From Zygotorulaspora mrakii (Eukaryota > Ascomycota > Saccharomycetes > Saccharomycetales > Saccharomycetaceae): 64,000 nucleotides of DNA. The stretch covers positions 451,501-515,500 of the forward strand of contig NC_050726.1 of the NCBI RefSeq assembly GCF_013402915.1. The letters are read 5' to 3'. The first letter of the stretch is position 1, and each line of letters opens with the position of its first letter. The notes beneath the pieces were generated by a model. That model was not told the origin of the DNA, made no database searches, and saw only the letters and a list, made by a program, of their open reading frames with translations. Of the stretch, positions 37,214-47,634 are shown one piece after another. A program made the translations under genes and the position numbers.

Positions 37214-39226
37214 CTATGTAGGTTTATAGATGAATCTCGCGGACAAGGAAGTTCTTATGGCTGGCCTTTGGGCTAGTGGCTTATCTGCCACCGGTTGCGA
37301 AGTGGTCCTTGCACGAACAACAATGCTGTTGGTGTGGCTGACAGGGGTCCTGGCCTCACCACGCAGAGTTGTGGCATGCAGTTTGTGATGGTGATCATCA
37401 CGGTCGTCCCTGTGGTGATTCGACGATTTTATGGCAGGTGATACTCGAATATTGACGTCTGACCTGTTGTTGATGTTCTTGGATTGCAACGGGACTCTGT
37501 TGTTTGAGAATCTGAATTGCTCAAGGGCAACAGTGCTGCCGGTGAGAATGCGCGAACATACAGAAATTGGTTCTGTCATGGGCTTTGGATCCCTCTTGAT
37601 TGTGGATCGCGACTGGCACTCATCGTTATCGTCTTCAAGCTCACTTAAAATTTCAGACAGATCTTCTTCGTCAGGAATTCCGATGTTGAAAGAACTGGGA
37701 ATTTGAGTTGGCAGCTGTGACTCTGGTATTTCAGTCTGTACGTCCTCTTGCGTACTAGCTAGTGTGAATGCCGCGGACGTAGAAGGAGTGTCTGTAAAAG
37801 TCTCAGTTGCGGCAGATTGACTTGTAGAGCCTACTGAAGATGCCTTGAAAAACTTACTAGTCAACAGCTCCACCTTTGAATCCCTATTCAACTTTCTGCG
37901 TTTGATGGCAGCATCTATTTTATCAATTTTATCAATTTTATCATTTGTATCATTTCTATCAAACTTTTCAAACTTGTCAAACATGTAACTTTTATCACTT
38001 TCTAATATTTTATTGCTTCCCAAGGTTTCTTTTGCAATGGAAGCCGATTGATGCTTTAGCAAAGAACACACGTTATGTTGCTTAGAGTCCATCTTGAAAA
38101 ATGAGTCTATGGTTTGCAAATCAGATTTTGAACTGAGCTGCAACTTGTGTTCTCTGTTGACCAATAACTTTCGACAGTCATACGGACTCAGCTCACCACG
38201 AGATATTCTATAATGCAAATTGTGATCTATATCATCGTCACGAGCAATGATCTTTTTAAAACCATCATTTTTAGCGACGACATTTCCGATACAATTATAC
38301 AATTCCTCACAATGCAGTAACTGTTCGGGTATCTCATTCAATGTAGCCATTTTACATCTTATGGGACAAAATATTCGTTGATATTGAAAAGCAAAATTCG
38401 CCAATTCATATTGTTTAATGAAATCAATTGGTATCTTAAGTTTGCCCTCTCTTTGAATATGGAGCAGTATTTTATCAAGGGTGCCAAATCTAATGACTAA
38501 TTTCATAGCTGTGATCAAACCTACTTTCGGAATACCGTCAGTATAATCACATCCTGAAAGGCAGACCATTATTCTGATCTCATCTTCAGTCAATTGATAC
38601 ATTGGGAATTTTCTTGGTAGTTTATTAAAATCGTCTCTACAAATCTCAATGCACTCACCAAAATCATTTAATTTTGTGATCAATCTATGACATCCAAATA
38701 TCAAAAGATCAGAGTCTTCCGAAATTATTCCTTGTATTACATGTTTCTTCTCCAAGTAAACCATCTGGGCGTCTGCTTCAAAAGGAGCAACTATATATCG
38801 AATGCCATTCAGCTTGCAGTAGTCTATAATGCATTTGGCCATCTCAGGAGTGATATCAACACTTTTTAAAAAATAGTCCATCGCATTCTTTTTTTCGCCA
38901 GACTCCCACAGCTTTTGAGCAATGTTTCTACTCTCAATTCTCTTTGTACGTCTCTTTATCTCTGTGTCCTTTTTAACTCCAATCGAATCTCCATCAAATA
39001 TTAAATATGGATCAATCTTGAAGGCCTTTAACATACCTATTTTCTTGATGAAAAACTCCAAATACTTGGAAGTAGGTTTATCCATTGACAGTTCCATTGC
39101 ACATGAACAGGCAGCCCTATGCAACCATGCATAACCGTCAATACCTAGCGTTTGACCCTCATATCTATGTAGCGAAACAGGATTTTGAATTGCTTTCAAT
39201 TGGGGCAGTAGACCAGATATTCCCAT
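37214..39226 (-). CDS. EXO1: 5'-3' exonuclease Exo1
   Basis: 670 residues from the ATG at 39226, giving the standard MGISGLLPQLK start (the frame's TTG lies 21 bases upstream). XPG-N and XPG-I nuclease domains fill about 1-350, with metal-binding acidic residues in GIDGYAWLH, IFDGDS, FEADAQMVYLE and SEDSDLLIFG. GCDYTDGIPKVG is the helix-hairpin-helix. The rest is disordered and Ser/Thr-rich, with a DKID repeat near 425-440. Exo1 resects DNA ends and acts in mismatch repair and meiosis. The length fits EXO1 (702) better than DIN7 (430); a non-duplicated species should have one gene. Two MCB boxes lie upstream. Confidence 0.93.
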   Translation of the reverse strand: MGISGLLPQLKAIQNPVSLHRYEGQTLGIDGYAWLHRAACSCAMELSMDKPTSKYLEFFIKKIGMLKAFKIDPYLIFDGDSIGVKKDTEIKRRTKRIESRNIAQKLWESGEKKNAMDYFLKSVDITPEMAKCIIDYCKLNGIRYIVAPFEADAQMVYLEKKHVIQGIISEDSDLLIFGCHRLITKLNDFGECIEICRDDFNKLPRKFPMYQLTEDEIRIMVCLSGCDYTDGIPKVGLITAMKLVIRFGTLDKILLHIQREGKLKIPIDFIKQYELANFAFQYQRIFCPIRCKMATLNEIPEQLLHCEELYNCIGNVVAKNDGFKKIIARDDDIDHNLHYRISRGELSPYDCRKLLVNREHKLQLSSKSDLQTIDSFFKMDSKQHNVCSLLKHQSASIAKETLGSNKILESDKSYMFDKFEKFDRNDTNDKIDKIDKIDAAIKRRKLNRDSKVELLTSKFFKASSVGSTSQSAATETFTDTPSTSAAFTLASTQEDVQTEIPESQLPTQIPSSFNIGIPDEEDLSEILSELEDDNDECQSRSTIKRDPKPMTEPISVCSRILTGSTVALEQFRFSNNRVPLQSKNINNRSDVNIRVSPAIKSSNHHRDDRDDHHHKLHATTLRGEARTPVSHTNSIVVRARTTSQPVADKPLAQRPAIRTSLSARFIYKPT

Positions 39227-39336
39227 CTTGGGTGCCAATATACTCAAAGAATGGGTAAATTGGGCAACCTCGACGATAATGCTTATCGAATGTTTTTTAC
39301 AATATTTATATTTTCAGTGCTATGTTATGTGCTCTA

Positions 39337-39360
39337 ACGCGTCACAAAAATGAAACGCGT
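39337..39360 (-). promoter_or_regulatory. Two MCB boxes (ACGCGT) upstream of EXO1
   Basis: ACGCGT occurs at 39337-39342 and 39355-39360, 110-135 bp before the EXO1 ATG. Paired boxes at this distance are typical targets of the G1/S factor MBF. EXO1 expression in S. cerevisiae peaks in the cell cycle. The only other neighbour is the 3' end of AKR1. Confidence 0.7.
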
Positions 39361-39411
39361 ATTCAATGACGATATTTATTGATATAAAACAATAAGACAA
39401 ATAGCAACAGT

Positions 39412-41697
39412 TCAAACATCCAATGGCGTTCCAAAATCTAAGGCTCTGGGTGGGAACTTGTAGAGCTCATAGTAATCAACCACGGTGCCACCCAATAGTG
39501 CTGTGGAATTCTGTGGAGAATAAAGGACTCTTTGCCATATAGGTGCCGTGGCATCACTAGTGAGCCAGAAATCTTTGACATTAGTCTTCCAACCGTAGTT
39601 GGTTGGAGAGGAAAGAATTAGAGAGTGCTCTGACCCTGAACCATTCCGTGCTATGCCCATTGTTTCTTTCATTACCATTAACCATTGGTCCATTCCTGTT
39701 ATGGCGCAGCAGAAGCCGCAACATCTCTTCGAGCTTTTGATAGGTGCTGGTGTTCTTGCGATTGATTCCATACCATGAGAAGAATTTTCAAAGATGTCTC
39801 CATTGACTGCCACAAAGTCTTCTGGTGTGGTATTGAAAAATTCGTTAAACACAACAGAGTCCGTATTAGCTCTTTTACTATCCTTCATCAGTTTACTGAA
39901 CTCATAATTGGTTACTCCTTTAAAAATTTGGAAAAGCTGAACCAATATTACAAAGGCAACCCAAACTGCTTGGAGAAGAGCCCAAATGAGAGTGAGTGAC
40001 GTGAATAGATCATATTTTAAGCCCGCACAAATGTCATCGTCTGAAATCAGGAAACATTGGACTTTGCCAGATTCATCCTCATAAATATCTTCAAGACCGT
40101 CGAAATACTCTAGGCATAGGTGTGTAAATATCCAAACTGCGAGTTCCATGGTAGCTATAAAAAAAATGAATACCTTGTGATTCTTCAGTCCAATATCATT
40201 ATAGACCCACGGACAAAAATGATCAAATCGAGCAACAAGTGAATTACTTAAGGAGGAGAACTTGCTTCTTAAAGGTTTTCGGATCCAAGTTTCAATACAA
40301 AAATGGCGCGTATCGTATGCGCCCAATTTTAGTAAATCTTCAATCGTTTCTCTAACTCTGGCGTGATTAGTTTCAGCCGGTACACGTCCAGGATCGGATT
40401 TCAATAATTTTATAAAAAGATAGCCCAATGTGATAATAGATAAAAGCAAAGATAGATTTTCCAGGGGTTTATCGCCAATGGTAGCTGGAAAGACTCTTAT
40501 AATCCACACCATAAAAACCCAGTAAACGCTTCCAGAAAATACACCAGCAAAAATAGGAGTTTTTATAAGTGTCAGTGGACTCACGCCAGTGTTTTGGTAA
40601 GACGGGAGGACAAATCTTTTTAATGCCACTTGAAGAGCTAAGCCAAACGCCAGTATAACGGGAAATGAGAGAAGAATATGAACATGGCTAAAGAAAGATA
40701 ACGCAACTCCAAGAAAGACCCATGGTACAAAAAACGTGAAAGCCTTCGCATGCAAACTTTTTTCAAAGAATTTTCTAATTGGGTATCCCTGAGCATTGAA
40801 ACCGCAATGTCTCATCGCTTCATTCAGGGAATAGACCGTATTCATTTCTTGAGCAATGGTAAAGCAATCCTTACCGTCATTCGTCTTTTGGAAAAAATCT
40901 GCTCCTTTTTTGATTAAGTACATCAAAACATGTGGTTGCCCTCTTAATGTGCCCCAGTGCAACGGGGTGAAACCACCTTCATCAGCGATCTTCACATATG
41001 CACCAAATCTCAACAACGAGTCAACGGTTAGGGAGTCACCTTGATATGCGGCCCACAACAACGAGGTTCTTCCGTGTGGATCCTGAGAATCGACGTCTAT
41101 GATGTCCTTATCCACAACGAAGAAAAGAACATATAGGATGAGCATGATATTAGAACTGTTCACCGAAATATGCAGTAAATTGAAACCCTGGTCATCTTTC
41201 AGCTTTGCGTCAGCACCATGTTTTAAAAGATAATCAACGATATAAACATAGCCGTATCTTGCAGCCCAATGGATTGGTGGTGCATGCAGCGTACCAGCTT
41301 TCGCGTTTACATTGGCCCCATTGGTCACCAAATAATCCACAACTGATAGCCTATTGTTGATACTGGCCCAATGTAGCCCGGTCACTCCTTCACCATCATC
41401 GTAATCTTTTTTAATATCTACAAGACCTCCCTCTGTCATCTGCTTCACAGTAGTAAGATCACCTTTCTGACAAGCCACATGATACCTTTGTAGCTCAGAG
41501 TTTACCGATTCCGCTTCGGCGGCATCCGAATCATTTGACTGAATGGGCAGTGTCTTGTCAACATCTGCAGTACGTTCTTCACTTGAAATTACAGGCAGCA
41601 TCGAGCTGAGCGACACATCATCTTGGATTACATCATCTTCTGCTCCAAGTGCACCGATCTTTGGATCGTTTGATTTTATACTTTCTTCCACACTCAT
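39412..41697 (-). CDS. AKR1: Palmitoyltransferase Akr1 with ankyrin repeats
   Basis: 761 residues from the ATG at 41697 (S. cerevisiae Akr1 764). About six ankyrin repeats cover 70-300 (GLHWASINNRLSVVDYLVTNG, TPLHWGTLRGQPHVLMYL). Six membrane spans follow (about 315-600). The DHHC-type cysteine-rich domain has RFDHFCPWVYNDIGLKNHK, that is DHFC where S. cerevisiae Akr1 has DHYC; the catalytic Cys is kept. It S-acylates proteins such as the Yck kinases at the Golgi and dampens pheromone signalling. It is the single counterpart of AKR1/AKR2. Confidence 0.95.
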   Translation of the reverse strand: MSVEESIKSNDPKIGALGAEDDVIQDDVSLSSMLPVISSEERTADVDKTLPIQSNDSDAAEAESVNSELQRYHVACQKGDLTTVKQMTEGGLVDIKKDYDDGEGVTGLHWASINNRLSVVDYLVTNGANVNAKAGTLHAPPIHWAARYGYVYIVDYLLKHGADAKLKDDQGFNLLHISVNSSNIMLILYVLFFVVDKDIIDVDSQDPHGRTSLLWAAYQGDSLTVDSLLRFGAYVKIADEGGFTPLHWGTLRGQPHVLMYLIKKGADFFQKTNDGKDCFTIAQEMNTVYSLNEAMRHCGFNAQGYPIRKFFEKSLHAKAFTFFVPWVFLGVALSFFSHVHILLSFPVILAFGLALQVALKRFVLPSYQNTGVSPLTLIKTPIFAGVFSGSVYWVFMVWIIRVFPATIGDKPLENLSLLLSIITLGYLFIKLLKSDPGRVPAETNHARVRETIEDLLKLGAYDTRHFCIETWIRKPLRSKFSSLSNSLVARFDHFCPWVYNDIGLKNHKVFIFFIATMELAVWIFTHLCLEYFDGLEDIYEDESGKVQCFLISDDDICAGLKYDLFTSLTLIWALLQAVWVAFVILVQLFQIFKGVTNYEFSKLMKDSKRANTDSVVFNEFFNTTPEDFVAVNGDIFENSSHGMESIARTPAPIKSSKRCCGFCCAITGMDQWLMVMKETMGIARNGSGSEHSLILSSPTNYGWKTNVKDFWLTSDATAPIWQRVLYSPQNSTALLGGTVVDYYELYKFPPRALDFGTPLDV

Positions 41698-42128
41698 CAA
41701 TGTATTGTGAAGATGAGGCTTAGCAAATGCGACTCACTGAGAAGTATGAATGGTGTTCGTGCTATTAATCATCGTAATGTTTAAAATCAAGGCGCGGAAG
41801 GCACGTATTGTAAGGACTTTTCTTATTCGTGATGATCGTGAAAAAGTATTGGAAAACGAAATCAAGTGACAGAACAAGTGACAAGCACCAGTAAGATGTG
41901 AAACCTTCAAGATTAGACTTGCCAATACATCTAAATGATATATATTAAAGTACTGATATAAGTACTAAGTATTGCTACCGCACACAAAGTCAGAATGTAA
42001 GACCGCTTTCACAAGCATGAAAAAAAGATAAATTCATGCCCACAGTATAAGTACAGGACCGCATAACTACTGGTGATATATGGCATTCTGTGGAATTGCG
42101 TGGCATTGTAAATTCTACAATTGTTGGG
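41698..42128. other. Intergenic region, AKR1 / SHE4
   Basis: About 430 bp with the AKR1 promoter (TATATATTA near 41939) and the SHE4 3' end, both on the minus strand. No gene or repeat was seen. Confidence 0.4.
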
Positions 42129-44405
42129 TCATACTTTGAACTTTGAAAGCACAATGGAGAGCATTTCTGAAACCTGGGGATCTCGGTTTGTGAGTTTTTG
42201 AGCCCTCTCCAGACATTCTTTAAGCCTGTTGTTACCTGACAAGTATGAGTCCTCAGCAGGCAACTCATCCATAATGGCATAAAAAAAAATGATTAGCCTG
42301 TGGCTCAGCTCTTCGTCTTCCCACTGTTCTGCGAACAAATCGATCATTCTATCTATAAGCTCCTGTTGCTTAGACAGCTCTACAGCAATGAAAGGAACAG
42401 ATGTTGCAATATTTGCAAAAATAGCAGTTACGGCCCTTTGGGAAGGCAAATCATTTAAATCGAGAAGTTTGACCAGAACATTAAAATTCTTCACACTTCG
42501 TGGATTTTCGAAATTGAAGAATTTTGCCGCGATTGGTAATGGGTTGCTCATTAGATTACCTATTAATTCCAATGTTGATCTTTGAAGTACAGTATTCTCA
42601 TCTAACATTAAATTTTCTATCATTGACCAAAATTCGTCATTGGTTGCGATACGCTTACAAACCTCTTCCCCTTGGGAGCCTTCGGTTGATGCTAAGTTTG
42701 TTAATGCGAGCAGGGCTTCGTAGGTATCTACTACGGTGAGGAGATCAGAGTCAAACGATTCGTCTTGAGCATTTGGAGCGACTTTGGGTATTAACTCAAA
42801 CAATGGGCCAATAGCATTTACAGGAGAGTATTTATTAAAAATCAGGGAAGGATTTGTATAGATCAGCATCTTGGCCAAGGCTCTAGCTGCATATACTTTT
42901 ACAATGTCCTTGGAGCTTTGGTTGTTGACCATATACTCTAAAACTGACGTTATGCAGCCCTGTTTTATACAATCATCGATGCATGTGCGATCTCGTGTCA
43001 CGTTGTAAATCAACCTTATCACCTGTTGCTTCGAACCGTGGCTTAAACCTCCGAATTTCGCACAAAGAGCGGAAAGAACCTGTTCTTTCACAATGTACTC
43101 TGTATTGAATTGTAAAACTTCCTCTTTGGTTTCTTTTACGTTGCTCCCACCATTACTATCGATAGGACTCTTGAGATCAGAATATGATTTCAAATCTCTC
43201 ATGGCTTTTGGTTCCAAAGAGGAACCATCTTTCTTGTCCTCAGGGTAAACGCTCAAATTGCCTAATACAACAAGACTTCCATAAGAGTCAGAATTCATAT
43301 TTTCCGCTTTAGCGAGTGCTGCCAGTTGATTGCATACTCTTTTTTTCTTTCTCAACGATTGTTTGACCGATGTTTTTAGACTTAAATAAGCCAACCCTTC
43401 AATACTGGCACTTAGTTCTTCATCCTTACAAACGTCGATATCCATAGTCATAATGACATCAATCAGTATCTCTGCCAACGCATTAATCGAAACATTTTGC
43501 AGCTTGGCAAATGACCATGTTTTCACTAATACCAGAGTAGTTAACACAGTATATGCCTTGATTTTGATCGATTGTTCCAAAAGAGAAATATAGTGTTCAG
43601 AAATATACACTCTGACATTCTCATCGATACAGGCGATACTGAACAATTTGAGTAGATTCTTGGTGAAGTCTTCATCGTCCTGGACAAGCACTTTCCTTTT
43701 GAACTGCTTAACTAATCGCTCCCCCAAGAAGACTTCGGAGCACAAACTTGTTAGCACAGGATACAACTCCATTAGAATATTAATGATACTTTCCAATGGA
43801 TCATTGCCAACGTCAGCCTCTGACTCCATCACCAAGGAGTCCATTTCTTTTAGAAACTTTTGATCGAAGTCTTTCTCGAACTTCTTTTCAAGCATCGAGA
43901 ACACGACAAGCATAAGGGGCCTGATCTCATTTTCTCTTCCTCTTTCACATAGCTCATCGACCAGGAATGCAATTTTGTCGAAGGAGTAATCAAACTTACT
44001 CAACAGCTGCAAGGTTACATTCAAAAGGTATTTCACATGGAAATCCTCGCCGTAATGGATCCGCGTTTTAAGCTCTTCTAAAATTTTGTAGGAACTCTCC
44101 ACATCAGAGAAGCAGCCTGCCAGAATATACACGGACTGAGGTGATAGCGCTTCAAATATTGTCAAAGCCCTAGGTACTGAGCTTTGAACCTGATTTACAA
44201 GCACACTCCTAGACTCAGAATAGTCTTGGTATGCTCTGGTTAAAACCTCTTCCACCTTCTCCGGCGTAACAGTCTTGAAAAGCTCTTTACTATTATCGCA
44301 GCATAGGATATCCTTAACTAGGCTATTATATTCTTCAACATCGGTCACTTTAACTCCCTTCTCCAAACGAGAGCACAATTCTTCAATATCAGATGGTAAA
44401 CTCAT
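42129..44405 (-). CDS. SHE4: Myosin chaperone She4 (UCS domain)
   Basis: 758 residues (S. cerevisiae 789). An all-helical armadillo-like protein with a UCS domain in the C-terminal half (AALCAKFGGLSHGSKQQVIRLIYNVTRDR, ALLALTNLASTEGSQGEEVCKRI). The UCS domain binds and folds myosin motor heads, mainly type I and V myosins, which supports endocytosis and ASH1 mRNA transport. No membrane segment is present. It is divergent from PEX10 over a 175-bp spacer, combining YOR035C with YDR265W. Confidence 0.93.
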   Translation of the reverse strand: MSLPSDIEELCSRLEKGVKVTDVEEYNSLVKDILCCDNSKELFKTVTPEKVEEVLTRAYQDYSESRSVLVNQVQSSVPRALTIFEALSPQSVYILAGCFSDVESSYKILEELKTRIHYGEDFHVKYLLNVTLQLLSKFDYSFDKIAFLVDELCERGRENEIRPLMLVVFSMLEKKFEKDFDQKFLKEMDSLVMESEADVGNDPLESIINILMELYPVLTSLCSEVFLGERLVKQFKRKVLVQDDEDFTKNLLKLFSIACIDENVRVYISEHYISLLEQSIKIKAYTVLTTLVLVKTWSFAKLQNVSINALAEILIDVIMTMDIDVCKDEELSASIEGLAYLSLKTSVKQSLRKKKRVCNQLAALAKAENMNSDSYGSLVVLGNLSVYPEDKKDGSSLEPKAMRDLKSYSDLKSPIDSNGGSNVKETKEEVLQFNTEYIVKEQVLSALCAKFGGLSHGSKQQVIRLIYNVTRDRTCIDDCIKQGCITSVLEYMVNNQSSKDIVKVYAARALAKMLIYTNPSLIFNKYSPVNAIGPLFELIPKVAPNAQDESFDSDLLTVVDTYEALLALTNLASTEGSQGEEVCKRIATNDEFWSMIENLMLDENTVLQRSTLELIGNLMSNPLPIAAKFFNFENPRSVKNFNVLVKLLDLNDLPSQRAVTAIFANIATSVPFIAVELSKQQELIDRMIDLFAEQWEDEELSHRLIIFFYAIMDELPAEDSYLSGNNRLKECLERAQKLTNRDPQVSEMLSIVLSKFKV

Positions 44406-44580
44406 CTTATATCATACGTCTGCTAATCTGAAGTATGAACTTGATTCGTTATTTTCTTACCAGCAACCCATAGTTAATATATATTTCAAGGGACCCCAGT
44501 TATAAGGGAGCGAACAGCCGATCATCGAATACTAAGAGCAAAAAAAACGTGAAAGGTGCATTAAGGAGCAGAAAGGTCGA

Positions 44581-45675
44581 ATGACTTCTAGATCTGATCC
44601 ACGTGAGATGAAACCTCCTGATTACGATCAATCAACACTTTTATTGCCGTTTGCCGATGCCCCCAGTATAGGTATGATAGCACGAGTCTTCAAGACGTAA
44701 ATGCCAAATTACAGCTGAATACTAACCAGTCTATGCCAACATTGAAGCTTCGAAACAGTACAAGCGCACCAAAAGGATAAACAAACGGAGGCTATTCTTT
44801 CTGTGAAGCTGGAGAGGTTCTTCAGAAGTTTAAAAGGGCAACTGTTTACAAATGCATGTACCGAGGAGATTTCCATTGTGGCAAAACTGATGTATTTTGG
44901 GCTGACTACCCTCGCAGGCAGCAAGACTTTGGGCGAGGAGTATGTGGATCTTGTCTATGTGAGCCGCACGGGAAAAGAACTGGTAAAACGGTACAAGAAA
45001 CTATTGTTTGTTCTGTCGTATGCCTTGGGACCTCTTGTCGTGAGCAGGATTCTTAGAAGGTGGGGTTCTGGCAGCGATGATAGTGATTCCAAAGATAAGA
45101 CGTATTCATACAGAAGAATATTGGATATCTTTTTGAATGTACATCTGGTACTGTTTTACTTCAGTGGTTCGTATTACGATGTCATCAAGAGAATATTGGG
45201 TATGAGATATGCAATAGGGCACAAAGTCAACCCCAATGAAGCTAAATTCAGGACTTCAAACTCTAATACTTACAAGTTCCTGGGTCATATACTGCTTTTA
45301 AAGGTAGCAAGTGAGAAACTACCAGCTACTTTACAATATTTGAAGAAACTCTTGGTGTCGGAAGGCACTGATAGTGCGAATGATATGAAAGTGTGCGGAG
45401 GAAATGGCGTAGACGCATCACACTATTATATTAAGGGGATACCGGATGAATCTCGATTGTCGCATATAGATCTATCCGACAAGTCTCAATTACCTTTCAT
45501 TCCCGAGGTCTCTAGGACATGCATTTTGTGTTTGAACTTAATGGTAGATCCAAGCTGTACACCATGCGGTCACTTATTTTGTTGGAACTGTATAGTTAGC
45601 TGGTGTAAGGAAAGGGCCGAATGTCCGTTGTGTCGTCAAAAGTCGCATCCACAGCAAGTTTTGTCCATTCGATAG
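44581..45675 (+). CDS. PEX10: Peroxisomal RING E3 ligase Pex10, two exons
   Basis: 335 residues after splicing (S. cerevisiae 337). Exon 1 (44581-44671) encodes 30 residues ending in LLLPFADAPSI; exon 2 starts at 44759 with the rest of a split Val codon, then QAHQKD. Together they match S. cerevisiae Pex10 (FPFADAPSIVQAHQKDEQ). The middle has peroxisomal membrane spans (LFVLSYALGPLVVSRIL, ILDIFLNVHLVLFYFSGSYY). The C-terminal RING is CILCLNLMVDPSCTPCGH with CPLC. Pex10 works with Pex2 and Pex12 to ubiquitinate the import receptor Pex5. The frame visible without splicing would start at a GTG at 44803 and lose the conserved N-terminus. Confidence 0.94.
44672..44758 (+). other. Spliceosomal intron in PEX10
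   Basis: 87 nt, donor GTATGA (sixth base differs from the yeast GTATGT), perfect branch site TACTAAC at 44720-44726, acceptor CAG at 44756-44758. The phase is after the first base of a Val codon. Read through, exon 1 meets a stop at 44698-44700. S. cerevisiae PEX10 has no intron. Confidence 0.9.
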
Positions 45676-45738
45676 ATGCTATTCATTGGATCTATTTATC
45701 AGTGCGTATATATATGATTATCAGTAGCACAAGATGCC

Positions 45739-47634
45739 TTAAATACCAATGTGGAAAAGGAGTTGTTTTTGTTTTCCTTTTTTTCTGCCACTCGATGAAG
45801 ATGAACTGAGTGATAAATTCGTAATATCGTCAGTTAGCTCTTGCGGCACTGGTTGCTTGCCCCATTTTTTAGGATCCGGGATGTTGGGCCTGTTCAAAGG
45901 CGGTATATATACTTTGGGCTTTGGGGTTGGCAACGTTGGTAAATCAAGTGCTGCCAATTTGTTTTGACTTTTGTTTGAAGGACGAGCGGAAGTGACATTC
46001 TTTTTTTTGTCTAGATAAGTTGGCGTAAAATTAACAGTGTTGTCAGAAGCAGTTCGGGTTATTGGGGAAGGCGATTTCTTCCTTGTATGATTCAAGTTTT
46101 TGTATGAGGCGCTTTTCAAAGGTGATGCAAACGGGTCGCGGGCTGGTAAAGATGATAGTGAAGGTAATTTTGCAGTATTGATACCTCTACCACTTGTTGA
46201 AACAGTGTTATTATTGGCACTCCACACTCCACTGACAAGTGAAACTGATGATGACGTATCTCTAGACAATGTGGGTAATTCTTGCTTTCTTGTAACTTGC
46301 TGTTCATGATTCTGATAAAGCGCATTAAGATCCTTAAATTTTTGGGAGTTTGTTTGATATAATTCGGAAAGGTTATGAATAAGCAAATACATGTCGGCTT
46401 CTGGTGAAGTGAACAAATCTTGATAAGAATGCAGCAACAATTTTGCTGTTATTTTACCGCTATCGAAATCTTCGTTCAATTTTTCGAATTTTTGGTACTT
46501 TTCCGATGAATTGGTCAAATAGAATTTCGCCCTTTCTTTGAGCCTTAATTTTTTCACTTTTGCTGATTCATTGGAATTATTCTTTCTCGAAGACGATGAC
46601 GACGAATTAGAAGAGTTGTCGAAATAATTGTTTTCCGAAATAACTCTTGAAGGTGCTGAAACAAATGTGGAAAGTTCAGATTGAAACAATCTTTGTTTAC
46701 CTCTAATCATATCTCCATGTTCTTTAAGTATATGAGCCTGTAGTTCCAATTCATCTCTAAAAACCACGAACTTATTTTCTAAACATGTAGGATGAGTACA
46801 GATGTAATGACAATTTTTGAAATGCTCGAAAAGTTGATCGTAGTCTTTGAAATATTGGGGTGACGTAGGATCTATTTTTTCACATATATGACATTTTTCA
46901 TGATGATTCCTCATATGCACGTATAGCTCGTCATCTGAATAAAATCTCAGGCCAGGACAGAAAGCGCACATAGGATGCCCTTTGAACCCTTCGGAGTCAC
47001 CTTTCGTTTGGTGATTACGCAGTTGATTTTGAGTGTAAATTTTTAGTTCACTCGGAAATGCATGGTTATTATTTGCACAAATCATGCAGATGGCCTTATT
47101 ATGGACAGACTTTAAGTGCCCGTTCAATTTTTTAAAACTACCAAAGTCAGTTTTCCGCTCGCTATCACATATCGAGCAGGTGTACTTTAATAAGTCCAAC
47201 GTAGCCTTCGCAATTTCATTGGCCGTAAAATTTATGCCATACTCCTCATTTATCACAGCAAAATCCTTGATGTCATCGTACTCCGCATCTAGCTTGTCTG
47301 TGAAAATCAAACTTTCATTCTCTGTTCTACAGACCAAACATGCCTTTTTACCATAGAGCGCACGTTGTCTAAATGCACAGACATGACACGTCTTATGGGA
47401 ACAAGGTGACAGTGCAACATACTTTATCTTCTCGGCACATATCACACACAGGTCACCTCCGTCACTATTCTCATCTTCGTCTTGTTTTGCTTGATCGCTT
47501 TTCCATGTTCCGGTGGTGTCGGTCCTATTGGATTGCTCTGCTTTGCTACCTTTTGAGCGAGACCTCCTCGACTGTTGCGGCCCTTGCATTCTTCTGTAAT
47601 TGGAACCATGAGATGCGCTCGAAACATTGTTCAT
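45739..47634 (-). CDS. HEL2: Ribosome-collision E3 ligase Hel2
   Basis: 631 residues from the ATG at 47634 (S. cerevisiae 639); a GTG nine bases upstream was rejected. The RING domain is at about 63-110 (CVICAEKIKYVALSPCSHKTC, CLVC). A series of C2H2-like zinc motifs follows (CSICDSERKTDFGSFKKLNGH, CHICEKIDP, CTHPTCLENK). The C-terminal half is disordered with Pro- and Lys-rich motifs. Hel2 (ZNF598) ubiquitinates small-subunit proteins on collided ribosomes and starts ribosome quality control. It converges on PEX10 with 63 bp between stops. Confidence 0.94.
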   Translation of the reverse strand: MNNVSSASHGSNYRRMQGPQQSRRSRSKGSKAEQSNRTDTTGTWKSDQAKQDEDENSDGGDLCVICAEKIKYVALSPCSHKTCHVCAFRQRALYGKKACLVCRTENESLIFTDKLDAEYDDIKDFAVINEEYGINFTANEIAKATLDLLKYTCSICDSERKTDFGSFKKLNGHLKSVHNKAICMICANNNHAFPSELKIYTQNQLRNHQTKGDSEGFKGHPMCAFCPGLRFYSDDELYVHMRNHHEKCHICEKIDPTSPQYFKDYDQLFEHFKNCHYICTHPTCLENKFVVFRDELELQAHILKEHGDMIRGKQRLFQSELSTFVSAPSRVISENNYFDNSSNSSSSSSRKNNSNESAKVKKLRLKERAKFYLTNSSEKYQKFEKLNEDFDSGKITAKLLLHSYQDLFTSPEADMYLLIHNLSELYQTNSQKFKDLNALYQNHEQQVTRKQELPTLSRDTSSSVSLVSGVWSANNNTVSTSGRGINTAKLPSLSSLPARDPFASPLKSASYKNLNHTRKKSPSPITRTASDNTVNFTPTYLDKKKNVTSARPSNKSQNKLAALDLPTLPTPKPKVYIPPLNRPNIPDPKKWGKQPVPQELTDDITNLSLSSSSSSGRKKGKQKQLLFHIGI

